Shown in pieces: positions 21,523 through 32,204 of a DNA stretch of 64,000 bases. A model generated the notes under the pieces. The model worked only from the letters and a program-made list of their open reading frames with translations, ran no database searches and had not been told where the DNA came from. The stretch's first letter is position 1. Each line of letters opens with the position of its first letter. The DNA comes from Calliopum simillimum (Eukaryota > Arthropoda > Insecta > Diptera > Lauxaniidae). A program made the position numbers and the translations under genes. The DNA is taken from assembly GCA_951812925.1 (NCBI GenBank), contig OX638369.1:27546533-27610532 (forward strand), given 5' to 3'.

Positions 21523-22441
21523 CTATGCACTTCAATATATAAAACTGTAATAAGCTATGCTGATATGAAGTTCATTACTTAGTAAGAAAAATGAATAGCT
21601 TAGGAATGACATTGAGCTTAGATTTTGCAAGATAAGGTTTGAAAACATCTGAGGCCTTGCTTTATGCGAAAAAATATGATTTTCACTTTAACGAAATGTT
21701 AATAGAAGGCTAAGTACAAATTAAAACATACAGTGTTTCCAAGCAACACAATTTCTTCTTAAAGATGAATACATGATTGGTAACTGTCAGAAATAAGTAA
21801 GGCACCTAATAGAACTAAACAAATTATGGAAAATGAGGCTTTTATACATCGTCAACTAAAGAAAAAAACTGGTAAGGGTGTTACCTGGCCTGGTCAAAAA
21901 TTTAATACTCCACATTGCAGAATGCACTACAACATTTTAAAAATTTCGAGTGTATAGCTTCTCCACGCCCTCTGGTCCGAATCATGAAATTTTATGATAA
22001 GAGCTTATATTTCCTATTTTTAGTGTCTGAGTAAAATTCGGTTGGACTGTCACAAGACACGCTGTTAGTATAGCATTTTGAAACTTTTGCCCTCTGGTCC
22101 GATATCACCTAGTATTTGCTCAGAGTTACTTTTTTTAGTATTTATGTGTATTTTGGTTGCATTATCGCAAACAATGTCCTTAGCATAGTGTTTTGAATAT
22201 TTTGTATCGAAATGATTTCAACAGATGGCCAGACAGACAGACGGATATGTTTATATCAACTTAGGAGGTAAGAAAGATCCAAAATATATAAGTACATTTT
22301 TACATTCCTGCCACGATTCCTTCCTTTCGCTACAAACGGAAGGACAAAGAAAGGACCTGAGTAAGTAATTTTGAGATTCCAAAAGGTCGCGAAAATTCTA
22401 AAAAACGCTGAGGCTATTTTAAAAATCAATTCAAATTTTCT
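21523..22441. other. 5' flank of unit C and spacer
   Basis: The stretch to about 21700 matches the 5' flanks of copies A and B, including a TTTATATATTG block just upstream of the start codon. Beyond about 21720 the duplication ends and nothing is recognised. Confidence 0.5.
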
Positions 22442-22552
22442 TTTAGACAATGTCTATGAAATATGTATTTCAAAAATGCCTAAAATCATGCAACAAAAAG
22501 ATTCGCATTATTACGTCTATAATCTGGATTTAAGCTGTAGTCTGTCTAGCCT
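22442..22552. repeat. Half copy of the foldback element found at 61776-62113
   Basis: The segment from GACAATGTCTATGAA to GTAGTCTGTCTAG matches the right arm of the 61.8-kb foldback. The matching left arm is absent, so it is a one-armed remnant. Confidence 0.65.
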
Positions 22553-25208
22553 ACTACTTAGTTACCAAAAACTTGTGTTATGCTCAAATATGAGCTTGAT
22601 TTGCGCACGGGATTATCATGATTCGGGCTTATGAAGGATTTTTGCTTGGTTTCATCGCATTAATTTCTTTGCGTGTTAGTCAATTTTTTCTAAAAAAAAA
22701 ACAAAGGAACCCCTTTGTGTTCGCATACCTAAGGTCCTACTGTTCTCTTATATAAGTACACATCTATATCACCTTTAACTTATTCTTATCTCTTGCAATA
22801 CTAATATTAGAAGTTCATCTTCAAATGTGCTCGTATTTGTTTATTCAATTTCAATATTTTTTTATTGAATTCCTACGCTACAGTTAATCCGACTAGTGCA
22901 TGACTAGCCCCTGAACTAGTTCCAAATAAGACTAGTAATAATTCCACAATAAATAAATTTTCATATAATGAACAGATAAGATTTCAATGTGATATCCTAA
23001 GAAACTTCAATTATCCTCCTATGCAATACCTTTTCACCAGTCGAGAGACAATTGAAATTTTTCAGAGCTTCGAGACTCAACTCAAGTATCTAAAAATGGA
23101 GCGATGTAACTAGCAGTGGAATGAGCGAGCTATGACGAATCAGCTGATGTGTAGATTAAATGGCGAATAAAAATTTAACAACTTTTTATTAAGTTTAAAT
23201 ATTCAATAAATTTACACAATTCAACATACTCCAATGTATCTTCTCTTCATTTAAAATTGTATGTTCTTATACGGAAAGAAAAGTTTTTACATATTTATTA
23301 AAAACTGTCAAAAAATTTCAAAATTGCTTAGAAAGAAATATTTCATTATTAGCATAGTAAAAATGATCAAACACGATACCAAAAATTATTAAACTGGAAT
23401 ACAATTTTTGTCAAATTTCTTTAAACAATTGAGCTAGACCAGATACAGTTTCAAATCTTACTGACGAAATGATTGTAACTGGTCTAGCTCCGAAACGACT
23501 TCCACGTCCACTATGAAATTTGGCAAAAATTATTTATTCACTATTAGCTATTTTTAGAAAAAAGAAATTTTAAGAATTAAGAGGGACTAACTTTGTCACA
23601 ATCAATTTTCAAAAATTAAGGTCCACCTTTCTGCAAATTTTTTTTTTTTTTAAATCCTAAAATGCAAAAAGCGCATTATATTTAGTTTAAATTCTTAAAA
23701 CTGAATAATGGAATAAGAAGTAACGCATGCCTGCAGATTAATCCAATTTTTGAAACCCTCTACCTCGTTAACTAGACTTTATAATGGATAAATATTTTGT
23801 ATCCGAATCGAAGACATATATACATAAGTATACTGTTTACGCGGGGAAATGCGTAAACTTATACTCCCAAACTCCAGTTTGATTCTTTGACGAACGGCAA
23901 CACTACCCACCCACACGATCTGTAACTACTCGTTACAGACAATGATCAAAACTTGAAAAAATGTATAGAATGCTTTTTAGCGCAAATAGTATTGCCGTCT
24001 CGCTCACTCGAATGCAATATTTATTGCTGACAATTGCTCAGCACATTTTCTCAACTTCAAGTCTAAAGTTCAAGTTGGGAAAATTGCTCACTCGTTGATA
24101 ATAACCCACACCGCAAAAAGCGGCTGAAGTTTTTCATAAGTCTAATTTTTAAAAACACCCATTTTTATTCCTATAAAGTTATTTCTCAAATAAATGTTAA
24201 AATCTAATTAAAGAAAAAAGTCTCGAGTTTTTCATTATTCTGTCGGAAACTTTGCTCGTGCTGTTGGAACTTTGCTCGCCTGTAGCAACGACTTCTGGTC
24301 ATTTGCGTCGACTCATGGTCATTCTGCTACTCATGGTCACATCCAGGGACTCCTGATCTTCTCAACAGCAACGTAACTTTCATCGCCATCGAGTGTATGC
24401 CCAATGGGGTAAGAGCTTCTCTACGGTCATCGCAGATGCAGCAGCCAAAGCGGTGTCTTTGTGAAGGTATCCCCTTTAAATTTGTTTTGTATTTTTATAT
24501 AGTGAAAGCTATAAATTTTGGTCCCCGACCAAACATATACCATAATCAAATTTTACTACACGTGTAATGCTCCATATACGAGTATTATATTGAAAGCGCA
24601 ACCAAACTTCATTCAGATTTTAGGTGCAGGCTCCATGAAATAGCTACTAACCACTTAAGTGCTTTAGCTGAAATAAATCATCCCAGTTGCTCCTTCCCGG
24701 ATATCGTGAAACTTTTTACAATATAAAACAAACATCTTTAAAGAATAAAATAGTGCTTTACCAGATTATTAATATGAGTATATCTGTTTTAAGAATGACT
24801 ACTTTGTCAACCAGCTCCCTATGGCTTACTTACTATTCTCGAAACTAAAGCTCACTTATGAGATAGTTTGATTTCTATCAAAAAGCATACACATTTGTTT
24901 GAAATTAAATGGGTTTTCTTATTTTGGATGATATCACAACAATAAAGCCTGACACATTATTCTTAATATCTATAGTTCTTAATTGGTTTATGTAAATTTA
25001 ATGCTATTGTATCAATGGTCGCTGATGAGTGAATGTACATTTTTCATTTTAACTCTTATGGATGACACTATAATTCTTTATTGGTTGATGTTCTCTCTTG
25101 CGAAAATTAAATTTTTTTTTTTCACTCATCACTGATGAGCTTGTATTAAAAGCTCACACTTATCAAGAAATTATATATATACTTAAATTTTTTTTTATAA
25201 TTTTGCAG
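22553..25208. other. Spacer or upstream intron of the spaetzle-family gene
   Basis: The first recognisable exon of the downstream gene starts after an acceptor in codon phase 0, so at least one earlier exon must exist here or left of the window. I could not identify it. No transposase, tRNA or other gene is recognised. Confidence 0.5.
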
Positions 25209-28200
25209 ATTTGGTGGACAGCGCTATCGGTTGCCTTGGGTCTCGATGTACGCGGTGATATAATTAAAGGTGTGCCATGCATAAAACGCTTCCATCAATT
25301 ATTTTGTCCCACAGCTGGTAACAGTTATCCAATGTAAGTCCACAAACGCTGCTAATTTCAAGCTTAAACGTTTGAAGATTAGTAGACGACGTTTTAATTA
25401 AGCGTCAAGTTGTGCTTTAACTTAATTAAGCTTAAGGTATTTATATTTAACAGGGTTAAGGTTGATGATTAACTGTTTAGATAAAATTTAAAAAGAAGCA
25501 ACACGTGTGATGGAATGAAATTGAAAGTAAATAATACAAGATATCCATTTGTATGTTGGTATGAGTATCTAATATAATTTGAAGAAAATAACTTTCCACA
25601 TATATTTGAAGTTGACTTATCGTCGTAGAACTTTCCTTAATTAATTTAAATATTTTTTTTAAGTTTAGTTGAACTTAAAAACAAACGATATGAGTTAAAA
25701 CAAAAGATATCATTTCCGGCTTTACTTTATTGTTTTAAGTGCAGAATGTTTTGCTTTAATAATAAACAAATCATAAATTTAGTTCATTTTAAAATCAAAT
25801 TTGCAAAGTCCAAATACTTTTTTTATTACTTGAATATCAACTGCGTAATGAACTGGTTATTAGGAATTTAATAAGGTTAAAGAACTTTAATTTTTTGTAC
25901 TATAATTATGTTTTTTTTTAGTATCATAAAGAACAAGTAAACAAATGACTAAATAAACGTGGCGCCAATCAAGTTTAAGCCATGTGTTAACTAAATTAGT
26001 ATTTTTTTTTTTTTTTGATATTTTTAATTAATTTTGATGATTAAGCGAATCAATATTTATAATTTGCGGTCAGATTGAAGTTCATGATTATATTAAGACA
26101 TCATAAATTGTTATTACTTTAAATGATGAAGAGTGAAAGTAATTAGTAAACATGTGCTTAATATTTAATATAAAAATTCAATAAAATTAAAAATTTATTA
26201 TTGCATCGGCCGGGAATCGAACCCGGGCCGCCCGCGTGGCAGGCGAGCATTCTACCACTGAACCACCGATGCTCTTAGTGAATTTTACGGTAATTTAAAT
26301 AAATTTTACAGTAATTTAAATAATGAGAGAAAGCACATAATTTTTTTAGATACTAATAGCGGTTTTTTTCTACAACATAAGTGAAATTCATACATGTATC
26401 TTATCATTTATTTTAACACATAATATTTTGATTGTTAACTTCATGCAACGAGACACCTGAAGCATCAGAAATGCGTAATAAAGTTTTTGGTTTAAATTGA
26501 AAAATTGCAAACATAAATTTCCAATATTGATCAAAATAAAAATAGTCATGATTACAAAAAAAAAAGTCAAATTGCATTGCCCGGGAATCGAACCCGGGTA
26601 ACAGACGACTACTGAACCACCGATGCTTCTTACAAATTTGTCAATTTCTTGCTTTAATTTCCCAGTGTGCCAGACGGTTCAAATCTTCGCTTTTTTATCC
26701 GTTACGGATCCGTTACTGATCCGTTGGCGGGAGAGATTCCTAAAAAAAAAGCGAATCGTTTTTTTTTTTTGGAATTTCTCCCGCAAACGGATCAGTAACG
26801 GATCCGTAACGGGTAAAAAAGCGAAGATTGGAACCGTCTGGCACACTGGGTTATAACGAAAAAGTTTTGCCGAATTACAATGCACATCCCATTAGTAAAA
26901 ACAGAATTTGACTCCGTACTACCAATTTTGTTTGAATTTGCAGTCAGAATTAAAGTTTATAATTATATTAAGACATCAAAAATTATTAGTACTTAGATGG
27001 TGTAAAGTGAAAGTAATTAGCAAGCATGTGCATAATATTTAAAAATTTAATAAAATTAAAAATTTATTGCATCGGCCGGGAATCGAACCCGGGCCGCCCG
27101 CGTGGCAGGCGAGCATTCTACCACTGAACCACCGATGCTCTTAGTGGATTTTACAGTAATTCAAATAAATTTTAAATAATGAGAGAAAGTACATAATTTT
27201 TTTAAATAATAACACCGGTTATTTCTCCAAAAAAAAAAAACAAAAAAAAAAATTCATATTGGGGGTTATCGTGAATAAATATTCCCGGGGAATTTTCTCA
27301 GACTGCAGTGCATTCTCTATTGCAGTTTATGAAAATTCCCCGGGAATCTTGATTCACGATAACCCCCATTATGAATCTTATTAGCTATTTTAACTCGTAT
27401 TATTTTGATAGATAATTTGATGGAACTAGACATGAAGCATCAAAAATTAAAAATTTCCAACTTAAATTTTCATTATTGACTAAAATAAACAAAAAAAAAA
27501 AAAAAAATAGTTATAGTACACATAATACCAAAAAAGGAATTAAATTGCATCGGCCGGGAATCGAACCCGGGCCGCCCGCGTGGCAGGCGAGCATTCTACC
27601 ACTGAACCACCGATGCTCTTAGAGAATTTTACAGTAATTTAATAAATTTTACAGTAACTTAAATAATGAGAGAAAGCACATTATTTTAAAAAAAAAAAAA
27701 AAACAAATAAAATTCATTTATCTTATCATTTACATATTTTAACTCATATTATAGCCCAGGAAAATAAGACGAAAAAAGAGCTTCTGTGCGAAAAAATTCC
27801 CAGTGGAAATTTTTCACCGGAATTGTCTTTATTTATGCATGATACACAAACTGTGAAAAGTCCATTGCAAAGTCGTGTGCGCATAAAAAATTATTCGGGC
27901 TCAAAGGTCGCTAAAATCAGTTTTTTGCAAATATCTCGCTAATGCTAACTTTTACAGAAAAATGTTGGTCCCAATTTTATAGTACAGGAAATTTCCTACA
28001 AATGTACGTTCAAAATCTTTTCGTACGACTTATTGTTTAGAAGATCACCCAACATAAAAAGTTGTTAACAATTATGATACGAACTGCTACCTATGAATTC
28101 ATATTAAAATATCTTACTTTTTAAATTGCAATAACTCTTCAATGAAAAGTTGTACAAACAAAATTAAAATGTCGTTTGAAAGATAATTTAATTTTCTATA

Positions 28201-30307
28201 TACCGTACAAAATTTTTTTTTTCGAACGGCTCATGACCTTAAAAATATTCTTAAATAACCGTTAAGGCTTCGAAATTACTGGTTTTTTAAGGATATCTGC
28301 GAATTGGTAAGTACTACGATAAAAAGTAATTGGGCCAAATTTGTAGAAAATTACAAGATCTACAAAAAATAAGCGATATGTGTACGCACAGAAGTACCCG
28401 TATAGAAGATATTCAGTAGAAACCGTTTTTTTTTTTTTTTGGCATTTTAAGGGTTTTTTTGGAATATTTTCTAAACGGTTACTTCTATATGTACACATAT
28501 CGCTTATTTTTCGTAGATCTTGTAATTCTCTACAAATTTGGTCCGGTTACTTTTTATCGTAGTACCTACCAATTCGCAGATATCCTTAAAAAACCAGTAA
28601 TTTCGAAGCCTTAACGGTTATTTAAGAATATTTTTAAGGTCATGAGCCGTTCGAAAAAAAAAAATTGTACGGTATATAGGAAATTAAATAATCTTTCAAA
28701 CGGCATTTTAAGTTTGTTTGTACAACTTCTCATTAAAGAGTTATTGCAATTTAAAAAGTAAGATATTTTAATATGAACTCATAGGTAGCATTTCGTATCA
28801 TAACTGTTAACAACTTTTTAAATTAGGTGATCTTCTAAACTATAAGTCGTACGAAAACATTTTTAACGTACTTTTGTAGGAAATTTCCTGTGCTACAAAA
28901 TTGGAGACCAACATTTTTCTGTAAAAGTTAGCATTAGCGAGATATTTGCAAAAAAACTGATTTTAGCGACCTTTGAGACTTAATAAATTTTTTACCAAAA
29001 AGGATTTCGGTCATCTTTTGGAGCATATTTTTTATTTTTTTTCAAATGTGTCCTTTCTTAACATTGCATCGTACTGCTTCTTAGCTAAGCTTAGATCGTA
29101 AAAGCATCTATAAGCTGGTGATTATTGTTTTAAGCCAGTAAGAGCCAAAGCGATGAACTCGAATTTATGCTTATCCTCAAAAGATGAAATAGAAGGCAAA
29201 CTCCTGAAATTATGTGACATTATTTTTTACAAAAAAATTTACGCAACTGACGTTTAATGCATCAATGTACTTTTTTTTTTTATATAAATTTGTTCAATAT
29301 GAAACTAAAATGTTCTTCTCTTTCCATGCAATTCAAAAATTTAGTGACAAAATCGAACGTTTCATCGATGACAATAAAGCGCTGATGCGACGAATGTATG
29401 GCGATTTTGAAATGAACATGGATGATGGTGGACCACGACAGCAAACCAAAAAGCGACGTAGACGATTTATAGATGAACCAGACATCTTTATACCACCTGG
29501 CGCATTTCCAGCGGTAATACCACCCGATGATGTTGAAGGTCCGCATCGTGCTGCCGAAGAACATGGTGAAAGTTATTTTGGAAAGCTACGCAATAAACGA
29601 CAATCGTCAGCAAATCAAAATCGTGGTCGTGGTGGCGGTGGTGGTAATGCTGAGAATAAGGGCAGCAATTTTGGTGCGAATGGTCCAAACGGACCCAATA
29701 ATCCTGGCAGCACAGGCTCATCGACAGGAAGGTGAGTGTTAAATCAGTATTGTTTTTTGATCAAATAAAACTAGTATTGTTAATTTTTATACCAAAAATA
29801 GACTTGATGCCTGTGAGTCGAAAATAGAGATTGTTACACCATATTGGGCATCGAATTCGGCGGGTAAAATACGTGCCATTGTGAATACACAACATTTTGA
29901 ACAGGCCATACATCAGGAGGTGTGCTCGTAAGTAACTGTAGTTATATGCATATTTCTAGATAAAAGTATGATGTGGTATTGCATACTATGCAGCGCCTAA
30001 AAATATGCACCAAAATTTTTTTATAATTTTGTTGTTAAAATATACCAACAATTTTTCATATTTTCAAGTGCATATTCTTAGGCGCTAACGATTTTCTTAT
30101 TTATTTTTAAGCTTTTACATACAAAAATTTATTTATATTTTATTTCGCAGCAAAGCGCAAACGCCACGCTGTGAACGTGACTGTGGCTGTGAGCAAAAAT
30201 ACAAGTGGCATCGCCTATTGGCTTACGATCCGGATAACGATTGTAAAGGTATCTTTATGGACTGGTTTTTATTTCCATCATGCTGTGTCTGCAGATGTAA
30301 TCCTTAA
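25209..30307 (+). CDS. spz3: Spaetzle-family cystine-knot ligand, last four coding exons
   Basis: Exons 25209-25333, 29345-29731, 29802-29927 and 30151-30307 join in frame with GT-AG introns. The first encodes [13 protein letters not shown]...CPTAGNSYP; the next restores [16 protein letters not shown] across the junction. The prodomain holds a basic cluster (KKRRRRF) and RNKR|Q, a furin-type site just before a Gly/Asn-rich linker. The mature C-terminal part has about ten cysteines from DACES to SCCVCRCNP, the spaetzle/neurotrophin cystine knot. Family members are secreted, cleaved dimers that bind Toll-type receptors. I assign spz3 from remembered similarity of the CPTAGNSYP and [12 protein letters not shown] blocks. 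The family call is firm; the paralog number is less so. The 5' end lies upstream. The 4-kb intron contains tRNA genes and foldbacks. Confidence 0.88.
26202..26272 (-). tRNA. tRNA-Gly (anticodon GCC), intronic copy 1
   Basis: A 71-nt cloverleaf with mature sequence identical to the copy at 3061. It is antisense within the large intron of the spaetzle-family gene. T-rich sequence follows its 3' end. The flanks (CTCTTAGTGAATTTTACAG on the 5' side of the gene) are shared with the copies at 27068 and 27546, so it belongs to a local duplication. Confidence 0.97.
26573..26625 (-). pseudogene. tRNA-Gly pseudogene lacking the anticodon arm
   Basis: The ends GCATCGGTGGTTCAGTAG and the T arm CCCGGGTTCGATTCCCGGG remain. 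About 18 nt covering the anticodon arm are lost and replaced by TCGTCTGTTA. It cannot fold as a tRNA-Gly. It keeps A- and B-box-like sequences. Confidence 0.85.
26661..26850. mobile_element. 190-bp near-perfect palindrome of the CCCAGTGTGCC family
   Basis: The two arms CCCAGTGTGCCAGACGGTTC and GAACCGTCTGGCACACTGGG fold back over almost the whole length, with a centre of A/T runs near 26750. The paralogous block at about 31690 reads GCTTTAATTTATCACGAAA without the insert. This defines the empty site and suggests at most a 2-bp target duplication. Confidence 0.85.
27068..27138 (-). tRNA. tRNA-Gly (anticodon GCC), intronic copy 2
   Basis: A complete 71-nt gene identical through the mature part to the other intact copies. 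It shares its 3' flank (AAATTTATTGC on plus) and 5' flank with copy 1. Confidence 0.97.
27261..27367. mobile_element. 107-bp foldback MITE, GGGGGTTATCGTGAAT ends
   Basis: The arms GGGGGTTATCGTGAATAAAT and ATTCACGATAACCCCC continue through ATTCCCGGGGAATTTTC on both sides of a short centre. A second copy lies at 56751-56858. The related tRNA-flanking blocks (about 26380 and 31450) lack it. Confidence 0.85.
27546..27616 (-). tRNA. tRNA-Gly (anticodon GCC), intronic copy 3
   Basis: A complete 71-nt gene, same mature sequence, 478 bp from copy 2, with the same CTCTTAG flank. Confidence 0.97.
27757..28985. mobile_element. About 1.2-kb foldback element with arms near 500 bp
   Basis: The left arm (about 27890-28400) and right arm (about 28470-28985) are inverted copies. 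For example, GCAAATATCTCGCTAATGCTAAC at about 27938 is mirrored near 28945, and GATATCTGCGAATTGGTA at about 28290 is mirrored near 28570. The arms are a few percent diverged, and the left end extends further to CCCAGGAAAATAAG at 27757. No coding sequence. One arm plus this left end recurs at 32205-33388 in reverse. Confidence 0.85.
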
Positions 30308-30948
30308 ATGTTAAATAAATTTTTAAGCAATTAATCTTATTATTAAAGAAGAAAAAACGGCGTTACACAAAATGTTTGTCAAATCTACAACTCAAGCTGT
30401 TATAATGATGAAATTTTTTTAGTTATAATAACAATGTTACTATTTTAGGCACTAAACTATGAAATTTATCTTAAATTTAATTATAAAATTTATAAATAAG
30501 AAAATGTATTTTAGTTTTAAGTATACGAAATAAGCATTTAAATTTTTTACCTCTTTCACTAGAAATTTCCTACATATTCTCTTACTCTTTTCAACTATTT
30601 GCACATTTTCTTGTTTTTCTTATATAACTTTGTATTGTTGTAGTAGTTATAGTTAGTGACTTTAACAAAGGACATCCGCCCACTTGCAATCCTATTTTTG
30701 CACTGTTATCCTTAAATTCAATTTATTAATTGTTGTAAGCATTTATGAAAGTATGTAGTTTTTGTCATAAAGAAGAACAAAAATTTTAATTAAAAAAAAA
30801 AGATTAAAAAGACAGAAACATCACACAAGCCACAAATATGTATATTATATTACTTTTATGTATATATTTAGCGAGTACTGTGGATTCTTATGTTTGATTG
30901 TTCAATTTATGTTATGTTTTTTATTTAAGTGATTTTAGTTAATAAATT

Positions 30949-30954
30949 AATAAA
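30949..30954 (+). terminator. Candidate polyadenylation signal of the spaetzle-family gene
   Basis: An AATAAA precedes GTCG and a TATATGTGTG stretch, about 640 bp past the stop codon. A nearer AATAAA at 30314-30319 lies only 7 bp after the stop and lacks an obvious GT-rich follow-up. Confidence 0.45.
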
Positions 30955-31330
30955 GTCGAAAATATATGTGTGCCTAACATATCTTTTTGATTTTTCGAAA
31001 TGAAATAGTTTTTTCGCTTAAGACACAAATAATTTTCACACAAAATTAAATAGCAAAACAATGTTACAGGGTTCTACCTCTTTATTGTAATGCTTTCATT
31101 TCCCTTCACAATAATTCACTGTTCTTACATAAAATTGTTTTCACTTTTTACTATACTGGTCAAACACTTTTTACTCAATTGTCATGAACTTTAATGCACT
31201 GCATTCAAAACTATAACTGAACTACAAGCCAACGTGCATGTTATCATTATACAACGTTTTTCCATATTACCTGCTCTGTAGCATTTTTTGGAGTTAAACT
31301 CTATTTTTTTCTTGTAATATACGCATTTCC

Positions 31331-31346
31331 ACCGAACCACCGATGC
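31331..31346 (-). pseudogene. tRNA-Gly 5' fragment with tRNA-block flank
   Basis: Only CCGAACCACCGATGC, the first 15 or so bases of the tRNA-Gly gene on the reverse strand, survives. It is followed by the CTCTTAGTGAATTTTACAG flank shared with the intronic copies. It marks a second, diverged copy of the tRNA block. Confidence 0.7.
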
Positions 31347-31614
31347 TCTTAGTGAATTTTACAGTAATTTAAATAAATTTTAAATAATAGAAAGTACATA
31401 TATCCTTTTTTTCAATAATAATAGCGGCTTCTTTCTAAAACATAAGTGAAATTCATACATGTGTCTTATCATTTATATTAGCTCACAGTATTTTAAGTGA
31501 TAACTTCATGGAACTTTACACCTAAAGCATCAAAAATGCGTAGTAAATTTTTTAGATTTAATTGAATACTGTCAACATAAATTTCCAACATTGATAAAAA
31601 AAAAAAAATTAAAT

Positions 31615-31664
31615 TGCTTGCCTGGGAATCGAACCCGGGTAGGGGGCAACCGAACCACAGATGA
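31615..31664 (-). pseudogene. tRNA-Gly pseudogene lacking the anticodon arm, second copy
   Basis: The T arm (GAACCCGGG) is kept, the anticodon arm is replaced by a short G-rich stretch, and the 5' end is mutated (ATCTGTGGTTCGG). It is colinear with the pseudogene at 26573 and shares its downstream TTGCTTTAATTT flank. It therefore arose before the block was duplicated. Confidence 0.75.
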
Positions 31665-31752
31665 TTCTTACCACTTTGCCAAATTCGTGCTTTAATTTAT
31701 CACGAAAACAGTTTTGCCGAATTACAATCCCCAATCCCATTCGTGAAAAATA

Positions 31753-31862
31753 CAGTCTGTTCCTTTACCCCAAGTTTTTGCAAGATATTACCCGAAAAGC
31801 TCTCGTTAATGTACGTTTTATGCGTTAAAACTTGCAAAAACTTGGAGTAAACAAACAGCCTG
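31753..31862. mobile_element. About 110-bp foldback with CAGTCTGTTCCTTTAC ends
   Basis: The left CAGTCTGTTCCTTTACCCC and right GGAGTAAACAAACAGCCTG arms pair with a few mismatches and both continue into AAGTTTTTGCAAG. Such a compact palindrome is typical of a MITE. No second copy was noticed in the window. Confidence 0.65.
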
Positions 31863-32204
31863 ATAATTTAACTTCGTACTTCCAAATTTGTTTGAATTGG
31901 CGGTCAGAATTAGAGTTCATAATTATATTAAGACATCATAAATTGTTATTAGTTAAATGTCGTGAAAGTAATTAGTAAACATGTGCTTAATAGGCGTGTT
32001 TCTTTTGACGCGTATATATAATTGTATATGTGTGACAAAAAAAAAACGCGCATCTAAAATTAAATATAACAATTGAAAGTTTGGCAGCACTGAAAAAATT
32101 TTGGCAGCTCTGAAAAAGATTTGACAGCTGACGAAAAACAAAAATACATAAAATAAATGAATATCAACAAACTAAAAAGAATCATACAAGATATCAGCAG
32201 CGTT

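Noticed and set aside
21535..21546. TATATA block just upstream of the oxidase start as a core promoter
   Set aside because: It lies only about 15-20 bp before the ATG. A start site 30 bp downstream of it would fall after the signal-peptide ATG, so its role as a TATA box is doubtful.
24240..24480. Possible upstream exon of the spaetzle-family gene
   Set aside because: It has GTAAGA and GTATCC donor-like sites but no recognisable coding match or acceptor, so it is not annotated.
29214..29344. In-frame N-terminal extension of the second spaetzle exon (MTLFFTKKF...)
   Set aside because: The acceptor at 29343-29344 and the restored PIDKIERF junction show this stretch is intron.
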